Shown here piece after piece: positions 8,775-17,049 of a stretch of 64,000 nucleotides of DNA. How positions within the stretch are numbered: position 1 is the first letter of the stretch; the number at the start of each line of letters is the position of its first letter. The position numbers and the translations under genes are program-made. The notes beneath the pieces were generated by a model. It saw nothing but the letters and a program-made list of their open reading frames with translations. It had not been told where the DNA came from and ran no database searches. The stretch is from Planctobacterium marinum (GTDB lineage: Bacteria > Pseudomonadota > Gammaproteobacteria > Enterobacterales > Alteromonadaceae), in NCBI RefSeq assembly GCF_020687805.1, contig NZ_JAJEWQ010000005.1:124001-188000 (forward strand), in the 5' to 3' direction.

Positions 8775-11195
8775 ATGCACAGAATTACCAAAGTTGCCGC
8801 CCTTATTGGCGCTTTGTTACCTGCCAGTGTGATGGCACAAACGATTGAAGGTGTGGTAACAAATGACAAAGGCAATGCCGTTGTGGGTGCCAACGTAGAG
8901 GTTGAAGGCGCAGGGATCACCACTAAAACGGATGCACAGGGACGCTTTGTGTTACAAAATCTTTCAGTCGGTGTGAACGAAATACACATTTCAGCGAAAG
9001 GCTTTGCCCACCTGCATCAGGATATTACGCTGAGCGATAATGCGACGCAGCAACTCGCGCTGACATTGATACGCTCACCGATAGAAGTTATTGATGTTGT
9101 GGCTACCCCTGTGCATATGTCGGTTATGGAATCCGCCGCGCCGGTCAGTGTACTGGGTGGCGACACGTTGCGCCGACAACAGGCAGCATCGTTAGGCGAC
9201 AGTCTGGAAAAAGTCGCCGGTGTGCACACTAATTTTCACGCCAAAGTTGCCAGTACGCCAATAATTCGCGGTTTAAGTGGCCCACGGGTACTTATCGCAC
9301 AAAACGGATTAGACAGCAGTGATGTGTCTCGCGTTGGTCCGGATCACTCTGTGGCTTCTGAAGCATCAACCGCACAACAAATTGAAGTATTACGCGGGCC
9401 GGCCACCCTGTTTTATGGCAGTGGTGCTATCGGTGGTGTGGTCAACGTGGTAGACCAACGCGTTCCCACTGATTCCAGTACCCGTGGTGAATGGTTGCTG
9501 GAAGCCAACTCGGCGGACGACCAAAAACTGGCATCGTTTAACGCCACTACCGGCACGGAATCCTTCGGCCTATACCTGGATGGTTACTGGCGCGAATCCA
9601 ACGACTATGAAACGCCGGTAGCGCCGGAGTTGGAACACGATGAACATGATGAACACCACGAAGAGCATGGCAATGTGGTTGCCAACAGTGGTGAAGAATC
9701 CAATGGCTTTACTCTGGGCACCAGTTATCTGTTCGAACAGGGTTACATCGGAGTTGCGGTAGAGCAATTTAATCGTGAATACGGTATTCCTGGCCACAGT
9801 CACGGTGACGAAGAAGTGGATGTTTTTGCTGATCTGGAACAAACCCGGGTGCAATTGCAGGGTGAGTACAACCTGGATGGCGACTGGATCTCGCAAGTAC
9901 AGCTCAGAGCCGGCTATACCGACTATGAACACGCAGAAATTGAAGAAAATGTCACTGGCACCACTTTCGAAAATGAAACCCAGGAATTGCGTTTAGATGT
10001 GATGCATGCCTCGTTTGGTGAGTGGAATGGCGGCATCAGCTTTCACTACAAAAACAGTGAAGTCGCTGCCCAGGGTTCAGAGGCGTTCACACCACCTTCA
10101 GAATCTGAAACCCTGGCGCTGGCCGTTATGGAAGAACGCCATTTTGGCAATGTGCTGGTGCAGTTGGGTGCCCGTGTCGAGCGTGTTACTTTGACGGCGG
10201 ACAATGTGCTTCTGCCAGAGATTGAAGCTCACGGTCATGAAGACGAGCATGATCACGAAGATGAACATGATCACGAGCACGACCACGGCGACGAAGTTTC
10301 TTATATCCGTGTCTTTGAAGCAGACCATGAATTTACGCCTGTCAGCCTGTCTGCCGGTTTAGTCTGGGACTTTACCCCCGGCTACAACCTGGGTTTATCG
10401 GTTTCTCGCTCTGAGCGTGCCCCATCGGCATCAGAACTATTGTCTTTTGGCCCTCATATCGGTACCCAGTCTTATGAAGTTGGTGCGTTATTTGCCTTGC
10501 ATCAGGACGGTGACGAAACCCATATCGAGTTAACCGAGGATGTTATTGATCTGGAAACAGCCAACAACATTGACCTGACACTGAGGAAAACCCAGGGGGA
10601 AGTGGGCTTTGTTCTCAACGCCTTCTACAACCGGGTAGATAACTACTACTATCAAATCAATACCGGATTATTCGCGGAAGACGGCCATGATCACGATCAT
10701 GAACACGATCACGGAGACGAAGGCCATGATGAACATTCTGGCGAATTACCGGTGTATATCTTCCAGACTGACGACGTTATCCTGCACGGATTTGAAGCGC
10801 AGGTAGCCTGGCAGGCCACGGATACCTTCAAAGCGACTTTCTTTTCAGACTATGTCAGAGCCCGACTGGAAGACGGCGGCGATCTGCCGCGCACTCCGCC
10901 CCTGCGATTTGGTGCGCAGTTTAGTTATGAACATCAAAATATAAGTGCTCACCTGGATGTTACCCGTTATCAGGAACAGGACCGCATTGCTGACGAAGAA
11001 ACCGTGACCGACGGCTACACCCTGGTGGATGCCAACATCACTTACACACTGTCAGCGATGGGTCAGGATATCGATCTCTACCTGAAGGGTACCAACCTGA
11101 CCGATACCGAAGCGAGAGTTCACTCTTCGTTTTTAAAAGATATTGCACCACGCCCGGGCCGCAGCATTGCTGTGGGTATCCGAGGTTATTTCTAA
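8775..11195 (+). CDS. ZnuD-like TonB-dependent receptor with His-rich loops
   Basis: Outer-membrane gated transporter, 806 residues, probably for zinc. It has a signal peptide (1-21, cut after VMA), a carboxypeptidase-regulatory-like beta-sandwich (about 24-100), a plug domain (about 105-230, with IIRGLSGPRV and QQIEVLRGPATLFYGSGAIGG, split here), then the beta-barrel ending in a C-terminal aromatic (GYF). Three extracellular-loop-sized inserts are crammed with His/Asp/Glu: about 287-299, 486-506 and 637-655. Such loops are known from zinc receptors like ZnuD. Two Zur-like sites precede it and an AztD-like lipoprotein gene follows after 34 bp, all consistent with zinc import under zinc limitation. 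Nickel or cobalt cannot be excluded from sequence alone. Confidence 0.92.
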   Translation: MHRITKVAALIGALLPASVMAQTIEGVVTNDKGNAVVGANVEVEGAGITTKTDAQGRFVLQNLSVGVNEIHISAKGFAHLHQDITLSDNATQQLALTLIRSPIEVIDVVATPVHMSVMESAAPVSVLGGDTLRRQQAASLGDSLEKVAGVHTNFHAKVASTPIIRGLSGPRVLIAQNGLDSSDVSRVGPDHSVASEASTAQQIEVLRGPATLFYGSGAIGGVVNVVDQRVPTDSSTRGEWLLEANSADDQKLASFNATTGTESFGLYLDGYWRESNDYETPVAPELEHDEHDEHHEEHGNVVANSGEESNGFTLGTSYLFEQGYIGVAVEQFNREYGIPGHSHGDEEVDVFADLEQTRVQLQGEYNLDGDWISQVQLRAGYTDYEHAEIEENVTGTTFENETQELRLDVMHASFGEWNGGISFHYKNSEVAAQGSEAFTPPSESETLALAVMEERHFGNVLVQLGARVERVTLTADNVLLPEIEAHGHEDEHDHEDEHDHEHDHGDEVSYIRVFEADHEFTPVSLSAGLVWDFTPGYNLGLSVSRSERAPSASELLSFGPHIGTQSYEVGALFALHQDGDETHIELTEDVIDLETANNIDLTLRKTQGEVGFVLNAFYNRVDNYYYQINTGLFAEDGHDHDHEHDHGDEGHDEHSGELPVYIFQTDDVILHGFEAQVAWQATDTFKATFFSDYVRARLEDGGDLPRTPPLRFGAQFSYEHQNISAHLDVTRYQEQDRIADEETVTDGYTLVDANITYTLSAMGQDIDLYLKGTNLTDTEARVHSSFLKDIAPRPGRSIAVGIRGYF

Positions 11196-11229
11196 ATCTT
11201 TGCTAAAAATACAAAATAGGGAACAATTT

Positions 11230-12615
11230 ATGACTAATTCATTCCAACTTAAATTGCTGGCGGCAGCGATCGGAACCATCTTGCTAACGGGTTGTGGTGA
11301 CGCCGAAACAACGATTATTGAGCAAGATCCTATCGAAGTACCTGATGATGATCACAGCGATGACGACGATCATGACCACGGTGAACATACCATTGAGTCC
11401 ATGGGTCGTCTGGCGGTATTGTCCGGTGAAAGTGCCAGTGTCACCATTTTGGATATCGAGCACAGTGAAGCGCTGGACAGCTTCGCCCTGATCCATGAAT
11501 CTAATTCTCTGGCAGCTTCTGCGGATCTGCGTTATGCGGTAATCGCCAGCCGGGGTCAGGATTACCTGGGTTTCATCGACAGTGGCCTCTGGCGTGAAGA
11601 TCACGGTGATCATCTGCATGACTACGAGCAGGCACCGGCTATGAGTGATTTTGAATCATCCGGCAGTCGTCCCACACACCTCGTCAATCACGATGGCCAA
11701 ATGGCGGTCTTTTATGACGGTGACGCAGATTCCGGTACACCCGCAGCAGTGCAGGTGCTAACGGATCTGGACATCAGTAACGAAAACAGCGATTTACCGA
11801 CGTTAAATTACACAATCAATATGCATGGTGTTGCTGAGCCTCGGGGTGAGCACCTGTTATCCACTATTCGTCGCGACGATGCTGAAAGCACCTCTGGTGC
11901 CAAAATTCTGCCAGACCAGGTTGGGGTTTATCACCTGCACGATGGTGAGTATGAGCTGGAGCAGACTCTGGAACTGACCTGTCCTGACCTGCATGGCGCG
12001 GCACAAAACCACGAGTTTGTGGTCTTTGGTTGTAGTGATGGCGTGTTGGTTGCGCATCAACACGACGACGAGTACGAAGCGGAAAAGATTGCCAATATCG
12101 ACGGTCTGGAAGGCCTGCGTATCGGCACTATCTATGGTCATGAAGACAGTGAAACCTTTATCGGTATTGCCTCTGCACACGGCGGCAGCCACGCAATCCT
12201 GACCGCTATCAACCCTGAAGAAAACGAAATGGAATTGCTGGAATGGCAACCTGAAGCCAGCCCGGTAGCCTATGCGTTTTCTCACGGTGGTGAGCAATTC
12301 CTGGTACTGGACAGCGCCGGATTCCTGAACATTTTGAGTGGACATGAGCATGATGGCCATATGCACTGGGAGCTGGAAACCCAGTTAGACATCACTGAAG
12401 AGGATGTTGCCAACATGCCAGAAGGCATGAACTTCAGCCTGACGGTCGCGCAAAACGGTCACTATGCGTATGTTTCAGACCCTATCGCTCAGCATGTGTT
12501 ACAGATTCACCTGGAAGACATGGAAATAGAAGGTGATATTGAACTGGACTTCGCACCATCCAAAATCACCTGGTTGGGTATTGCTGAAGAAGCAGAAGAG
12601 CACAACCACGACTAA
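11230..12615 (+). CDS. AztD-like zinc-binding beta-propeller lipoprotein
   Basis: Secreted 461-residue lipoprotein with a signal peptide ending in LLTGC (Cys22). A His/Asp-rich segment follows (about 38-58, DDDHSDDDDHDHGEH), then a repetitive propeller-like domain (about 55-450) in which each blade starts with short hydrophobic strands. Conserved His clusters include EDHGDHLHDYEQAP, HEHDGHMHWE and DLHGAAQNHE. The overall pattern (RLAVLSGE..., IDSGLWREDHGDH) resembles the periplasmic zinc chaperone AztD, although AztD is normally soluble and paired with AztABC. The start at 11230 has a good ribosome site (taggga, 11217-11222); an ORF beginning at 11143 would overlap the receptor gene. It is probably co-transcribed with the receptor. 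The AztD assignment is from pattern memory and moderately sure. Confidence 0.72.
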   Translation: MTNSFQLKLLAAAIGTILLTGCGDAETTIIEQDPIEVPDDDHSDDDDHDHGEHTIESMGRLAVLSGESASVTILDIEHSEALDSFALIHESNSLAASADLRYAVIASRGQDYLGFIDSGLWREDHGDHLHDYEQAPAMSDFESSGSRPTHLVNHDGQMAVFYDGDADSGTPAAVQVLTDLDISNENSDLPTLNYTINMHGVAEPRGEHLLSTIRRDDAESTSGAKILPDQVGVYHLHDGEYELEQTLELTCPDLHGAAQNHEFVVFGCSDGVLVAHQHDDEYEAEKIANIDGLEGLRIGTIYGHEDSETFIGIASAHGGSHAILTAINPEENEMELLEWQPEASPVAYAFSHGGEQFLVLDSAGFLNILSGHEHDGHMHWELETQLDITEEDVANMPEGMNFSLTVAQNGHYAYVSDPIAQHVLQIHLEDMEIEGDIELDFAPSKITWLGIAEEAEEHNHD

Positions 12616-12635
12616 TCTGATTTATTCTGCTGTGC

Positions 12636-12670
12636 AAAAGGCCGTCGCTGTAACAGCGACGGCCTTTTTT
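12636..12670 (+). terminator. Rho-independent terminator after the zinc receptor/chaperone genes
   Basis: A perfect 15-bp stem (aaaaggccgtcgctg / cagcgacggcctttt) with a TAA loop, followed by a T run, 21 bp after the AztD-like stop codon. The A tract at its left end gives a shorter T run on the other strand, so it may also stop transcription of the converging DUF4397 gene. Confidence 0.92.
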
Positions 12671-12735
12671 ATGACAAGCCTTTTTGCGGTCAAACTTTTT
12701 TGCAAATAATCTTGTGTATAAGCGCAATAGCCAGC

Positions 12736-14118
12736 CTAATTATAATCATCCATTAATATCAGTTGCGGAGGCAATCCGCCGCGTTCGGCATCAACTGCAA
12801 TGGCGGTATATATGCTGCCCGCCTGCAAGGATAGCTGACCGGTTTCAATGGCGGCATCTTTGGTACCTGCCGCAGTCACAGTGACAAAATAATCACCCGC
12901 AGCCAGCTGCACATAACCGGTTTCCGTCAACATCGGGGTAGTAAAAGGCACACTGCTAAAAGCAGGATCGGCATTGTCGATGTCGCCATCTGTCGTCACA
13001 TAGATATCAACATCACCCGCACCCGGCGAGGCGTGGAAGATACGCACCTGAGCTGCAGTGGCGATCCGACGCGGATTGTCCATTACGATGTCCAGCCCAA
13101 CATCCGACAACACATTATTAGCTATCGCCGTGTAACTCTGGCCAATGGCAAGGCTGGCCGAAGCATCGTCTACCACCACAACGCCGTTGTTGTTTGCCGC
13201 CACGTCAATCAGGTAGTCCCCTTCGGTGACAGACAAATAATCAGTAGCCGCGGTAAAAGGTACGGCTTCAACCAGTACCACCTCGTTGTTGGCAATCACA
13301 TCCACAGAAGGCCCGTTGGCAACCCCGTGTACCACCCGTAAGTTGGCTCCGGTGGCTTCATCCCATAGCAAAGATGACGCACTTCCATCGGCTACCAATA
13401 AGGTGACAGGCGAGTCACCGGCCCCCACGTTTTCAGTGGCAAACACCATAAGATCAGCTCCCGCCGTCAGGCTCAGCGTGCCGGAGTCATACACCAGGGT
13501 GTTGGTACCGGCAGTGGTGATTCTGATCTGATAGTCACCGGCGGGCACTTCCACCTGCCCGGTATACTCCATAAAAGCGGCTGTCGCAACGGGTTGCGCT
13601 GCGCTTAAATCATCCCCCGGGGCAGTAACGTATACGTCCACTAAAGGCGCTGCGGGTGCAGCATGAACCACCTGCAAACGCACATTACCTGGCGTCACTT
13701 CGCTGAGGTCATTTTCAATGACCAGCGGGGCAATGTTTGCAGTCGCACCGATGGCGACCACATCGTAGGTTTTATCATTCTGCAAGATTAACGAAGCATC
13801 AATCACAGTGCTGCTGGCGTTTGCCGGTAACAGGGCATCAACCTGAACACTGTAGGTGTCAGCAGGTACTGAAATCCACCCGGACGAAGTCTGATAATCC
13901 ACGGCTTCGAGGTCAGCGAGTATGGCGCGATTGGCCATCACATTCACCAAAGGAGCGTCAGGTGAGGCGTGTGTGACCCTGACAAAGGGGTCGCTGGTTT
14001 CAGGCTCCGGTGCCGGTGGGGGCGGTGTCACTTCAGGCAACTTATTATCATTGTCTGAACAGGCAAATAATACTGAAGTACAAATAGCAGTGAGTAGTAG
14101 TTTGGTCATGCTCCTCAT
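12736..14118 (-). CDS. DUF4397 repeat lipoprotein
   Basis: Surface or periplasmic lipoprotein, 460 residues. The signal ends at a lipobox (SVLFAC, Cys20). A Pro-rich linker (PPPPAPEPE) is followed by four DUF4397 units of roughly 100 residues, each opening with a V-R-x-x-H-x-x-P/N-x-x-P-x-V-D/N-V pattern (VRVTHASPDAPLVNV, VRLQVVHAAPAAPLVDV, LRVVHGVANGPSVDV, VRIFHASPGAGDVDI) and containing the P-A-G-D-Y core. The family is common in cell-surface proteins, but its biochemical role is not known to me. A ribosome site gaggat lies 7 bp before the ATG at 14118. Confidence 0.87.
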   Translation of the reverse strand: MRSMTKLLLTAICTSVLFACSDNDNKLPEVTPPPPAPEPETSDPFVRVTHASPDAPLVNVMANRAILADLEAVDYQTSSGWISVPADTYSVQVDALLPANASSTVIDASLILQNDKTYDVVAIGATANIAPLVIENDLSEVTPGNVRLQVVHAAPAAPLVDVYVTAPGDDLSAAQPVATAAFMEYTGQVEVPAGDYQIRITTAGTNTLVYDSGTLSLTAGADLMVFATENVGAGDSPVTLLVADGSASSLLWDEATGANLRVVHGVANGPSVDVIANNEVVLVEAVPFTAATDYLSVTEGDYLIDVAANNNGVVVVDDASASLAIGQSYTAIANNVLSDVGLDIVMDNPRRIATAAQVRIFHASPGAGDVDIYVTTDGDIDNADPAFSSVPFTTPMLTETGYVQLAAGDYFVTVTAAGTKDAAIETGQLSLQAGSIYTAIAVDAERGGLPPQLILMDDYN

Positions 14119-14322
14119 GGCAATATCCTCTTGTTACTGTTTATTTTCGAATAAAAAATTAGGCGAATAACAAGGCTAGCTACGCAGGAGATGACAGAGC
14201 AGATCACCAGGGGTAAAGGGCAGTACTCTGTAAAAAAGTATAGTGTTTGTTTTTGTGGGGCTGAGAATGGCCTTAACCGCCAGTGCTGTTAAGCACCCGC
14301 CAGTGTAGTAATTACGCGCGAT

Positions 14323-14625
14323 TTAGAGAGTTTGAGACGCACCTTCATTGGCGGCCAGATTGGCAGAAATATACGACAACGTAAATTGCTGTGCCTCTAC
14401 GGCGGAACGATATTCGCGAGCGGCAGCGATTGAACCAAAAGCGGTAAGCAGTACTTTTTCGCTTTTTTCTTTTAAATTCATGAGTTTTGACTCATCCAGC
14501 ATCCAGAACAAAACGTCCATTGTATTCACTGACAGTTTAACATCCTTATGCTTAAGGCCTGTTGTATTTTGCAAATCCGTCGTCATATCCGTCAACCACA
14601 CCATTTGTTTTGATGTCATCAGCAT
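14323..14625 (-). CDS. small hypothetical protein, about 100 aa
   Basis: Unrecognised soluble protein with no signal or membrane segment. It is mostly alpha-helical in character (DVLFWMLDESKLMNLKEKSEKVLLTAFGSIAAAREYRSAVEAQQ). Several Met codons cluster at the N-terminus (positions 1, 3, 8, 14) and none has a strong ribosome site, so the start is uncertain. An overlapping ORF on the plus strand looks like its shadow. Two 9-bp direct repeats (CACTGGCGG, minus strand) lie just past its stop. Similar small helical proteins are common in Alteromonadales, but I cannot name a family. Confidence 0.5.
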   Translation of the reverse strand: MLMTSKQMVWLTDMTTDLQNTTGLKHKDVKLSVNTMDVLFWMLDESKLMNLKEKSEKVLLTAFGSIAAAREYRSAVEAQQFTLSYISANLAANEGASQTL

Positions 14626-14846
14626 ATAGGTTGAGCAGTGAACAAGCCGTCAATTAAAATGACAAAAAATGAATGTGAATAATGCACTGCACAATTCTTA
14701 ATCAGAGATATTTTTTATCTCCAAGTGTGCAGTAAAGCTGACAGCTTAATTTAGTTTATTTCGCTATCACAAAGATCAATTCAACGCTTCCAAATCGCTG
14801 AATAGACTATATATTGTCTGTCTCGTAAACGTTTAAGAAAATACCC

Positions 14847-15761
14847 ATGCAACGCGATCAAACTAAGGCCGGCGTATTGCTCGCTATTAGTGCCTACAGC
14901 ATGTGGGGATTTGCCCCCATGTACTTCAAACTTCTGCAATCCATGCCCGCGCTGGAAATACTGCTGCATCGCATCGTTTGGTCAGTGGTGGTGTTGTTCG
15001 CGTTGATTTTAGTCTTGCGCCACCATCACAAAGTGCTCAGCGCCCTGAAAAACAAAAAAGTGGTAACAACTTTGTTGTTGTCCGGTTTATTACTGGCCGG
15101 AAATTGGCTGCTGTTTATCTGGGCGGTTAACAATGATCACTTACTGGACGCCAGTTTGGGTTACTACATTAACCCCTTGTTAAATGTTCTGTTGGGTTAT
15201 CTGTTTCTCGGAGAAAGATTGCGTAAACTGCAACAGGTGGCTGTCGTTATGGCCACGATTGGTGTAGCGTTTCTGGTGATATCCGTCGGCAGGCTGCCCT
15301 GGATAGCGCTGGTATTGGCGGGCAGTTTTGGTGTGTATGGACTGATGCGCAAAAAGGTCGCAGTAGAATCCATCCCAGGCCTGTATGTGGAAAGCCTGAT
15401 GATGTTGCCATTTGCCATCTGGTTTTGGTGGGCGATGGCGTCTCCGGCCAGCAACATGTTAAATAATAACAGTGAAATGAACCTGATCCTGATCGCGGCC
15501 GGGGTTGTTACCACAGCGCCCTTATTGTGCTTTACGGCAGCGGCCAGACGCATTCAATATTCGACGCTGGGCTTCTTCCAGTATATCGGCCCCAGTATCA
15601 TGTTTTTGCTGGCTGTATTCCTTTATGGAGAACCGTTAGATGAAAACCGTTTAATCACCTTTGGTTTTGTCTGGTCTGCCCTGATCCTGTTTAGCTTTGA
15701 TTCCTGGCGCGCTTACCAGATAAAAAACCGGCCTGTTCATCGGGAACTAGTCAAAGACTAA
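14847..15761 (+). CDS. rarD: RarD family EamA transporter
   Basis: Inner-membrane permease of the drug/metabolite transporter superfamily, 304 residues with about ten hydrophobic segments. The N-terminal signature (AGVLLAISAYSMWGFAPMYFK) and the LLHRIVWSVV, GNWLLFIWAVNN and LGYYINPL blocks are typical of RarD. The substrate is unknown. The 3' end overlaps the convergent diguanylate cyclase gene by 15 bp. Confidence 0.92.
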   Translation: MQRDQTKAGVLLAISAYSMWGFAPMYFKLLQSMPALEILLHRIVWSVVVLFALILVLRHHHKVLSALKNKKVVTTLLLSGLLLAGNWLLFIWAVNNDHLLDASLGYYINPLLNVLLGYLFLGERLRKLQQVAVVMATIGVAFLVISVGRLPWIALVLAGSFGVYGLMRKKVAVESIPGLYVESLMMLPFAIWFWWAMASPASNMLNNNSEMNLILIAAGVVTTAPLLCFTAAARRIQYSTLGFFQYIGPSIMFLLAVFLYGEPLDENRLITFGFVWSALILFSFDSWRAYQIKNRPVHRELVKD

Positions 15762-16994
15762 CTGATTGCGCCCGTTTTGTTTGGCCTGATACAAGTTTTC
15801 GTCCGCCAGTTTGAGTGTCTCATCGGTGTTGCCGTTAAATCTGGCGGAAGCGCCGATGCTCACGGATACATTGATCTTATGAGTTTTATAACGGATTGCG
15901 GTAGAAGCAATTTCCTCACGCACGGCATCGAGCAATTGGCTGGCAGACGCCATATCCAGGTTTGACAAGTAGGCACAAAATTCCTCGCCACCAAAGCGCG
16001 CTACATAATGATACTCACAGTGTTTATTGAGTATTTGCGCTACCACCTTGAGTACGTGATCTCCGGCATCGTGACCATAATTGTCGTTTATCGCCTTAAA
16101 GTTATCCATATCAAAAATGGCAAAACACACAAAGCCCGGCGCCATTCTCAGATTGGCCTTAATGCGGGCAAAAAAGTGACGACGATTCGGTAAGTCGGTC
16201 AGGTAATCCGTATTGGCGGCATGTTTAATCGCCGCAACGTTTTCAATGTGTTCAATATTCTGAATTACCCGGCAAAAGAACTCTTCGTGACAGTAGGGCT
16301 TGCTGATGTAGTCGTTTGCACCACTTTTGATAAACCGCGCAGACAATGCAGAACTGCCTTTACCCGAAACACCAATTACCGCCACTTCATCTTTGCTGAA
16401 GGTGTTGCGCAACTCGGCCACCATTTCCACACCGGTTTTATTTGGCATGTTTTCATCGGTGATCACCAGCCTGATATTATTGTGTTGCCGCAACACAGTG
16501 AGACCTTCCTGGCCATCTTCCGCTTCATAGGTCACGAAATTGTGGCGGCGCAACAAAGATGTCACCATCGAACGGCTCAGGCGGGAATCATCTACCACCA
16601 GCACACCGATTTTTTTATTTTTTTCCAGCCGCAATAACAACCGGCTGAGGTAATCGTAAACCTGGGCATTTTCTTTGGGTATGTAATCCACCACATCTTT
16701 GGACAACACCCTATCACGGGTGCGCTCATCCAGCCGGCCGGTAATGACAACGGTGGGAATAAAGGCCTGAATGGCATAGTCGATGGCTTCGCCGTCTTCG
16801 GCATCGGGTAAGTTGTAATCCACCAGCGCACAGAGGTACTCCTCGGGATAGCTGGAGGCAAAGATCTGTTTCGCCTGCGCCAGATTCGCAGCTGTCACGG
16901 GTTCCAGTCCGGCTTTAGACACCAGATGGCTCAGTACTCGCATACTGGTGGGGCTGTCTTCGATAACGAGTACTTTGTGCTGCATCAGGGTCAT
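15747..16994 (-). CDS. dual-receiver diguanylate cyclase response regulator
   Basis: Cytoplasmic protein of 415 residues that would make cyclic di-GMP under two-component control. Order: receiver 1 (about 6-125, acidic pair Glu12/Asp13, phospho-site Asp59 in VDYNLP, Lys107); receiver 2 (about 129-250, Asp135/Asp136, phospho-site Asp180 in ITDENMP, Lys232); GGDEF domain (about 255-415) with an intact active site written GGEEF (335-339) and the metal/GTP-binding FDMDNFKAINDNYGH. No RxxD inhibitory site is visible just before GGEEF (sequence YHYVARF). Both receivers look functional, so it may integrate two kinases. The cognate kinase is not adjacent. Confidence 0.94.
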   Translation of the reverse strand: MTLMQHKVLVIEDSPTSMRVLSHLVSKAGLEPVTAANLAQAKQIFASSYPEEYLCALVDYNLPDAEDGEAIDYAIQAFIPTVVITGRLDERTRDRVLSKDVVDYIPKENAQVYDYLSRLLLRLEKNKKIGVLVVDDSRLSRSMVTSLLRRHNFVTYEAEDGQEGLTVLRQHNNIRLVITDENMPNKTGVEMVAELRNTFSKDEVAVIGVSGKGSSALSARFIKSGANDYISKPYCHEEFFCRVIQNIEHIENVAAIKHAANTDYLTDLPNRRHFFARIKANLRMAPGFVCFAIFDMDNFKAINDNYGHDAGDHVLKVVAQILNKHCEYHYVARFGGEEFCAYLSNLDMASASQLLDAVREEIASTAIRYKTHKINVSVSIGASARFNGNTDETLKLADENLYQAKQNGRNQLVFD

Positions 16995-17049
16995 TTTCTG
17001 CTCGGCGGTTTAGCGTCTAAGTATGCAATTAAATACCTGTTAAATGTTA

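Noticed and set aside
10210-10300. Repeated GATCACGA/GAACATGA runs in the receptor gene, at first sight a tandem repeat or CRISPR-like array
   Set aside because: They are codons for His/Asp/Glu in extracellular loops, not evenly spaced repeats with unique spacers.
11143-11229. Longer start for the AztD-like gene at 11143
   Set aside because: It runs within the receptor gene and replaces a clean lipoprotein signal with charged residues; the ATG at 11230 has its own ribosome site.
15747-15761. 15-bp convergent overlap of rarD and the cyclase gene (a second 15-bp overlap lies at 28746-28760 between gppA and hemB)
   Set aside because: Short 3' overlaps of convergent genes are common; the equal length is probably coincidence.
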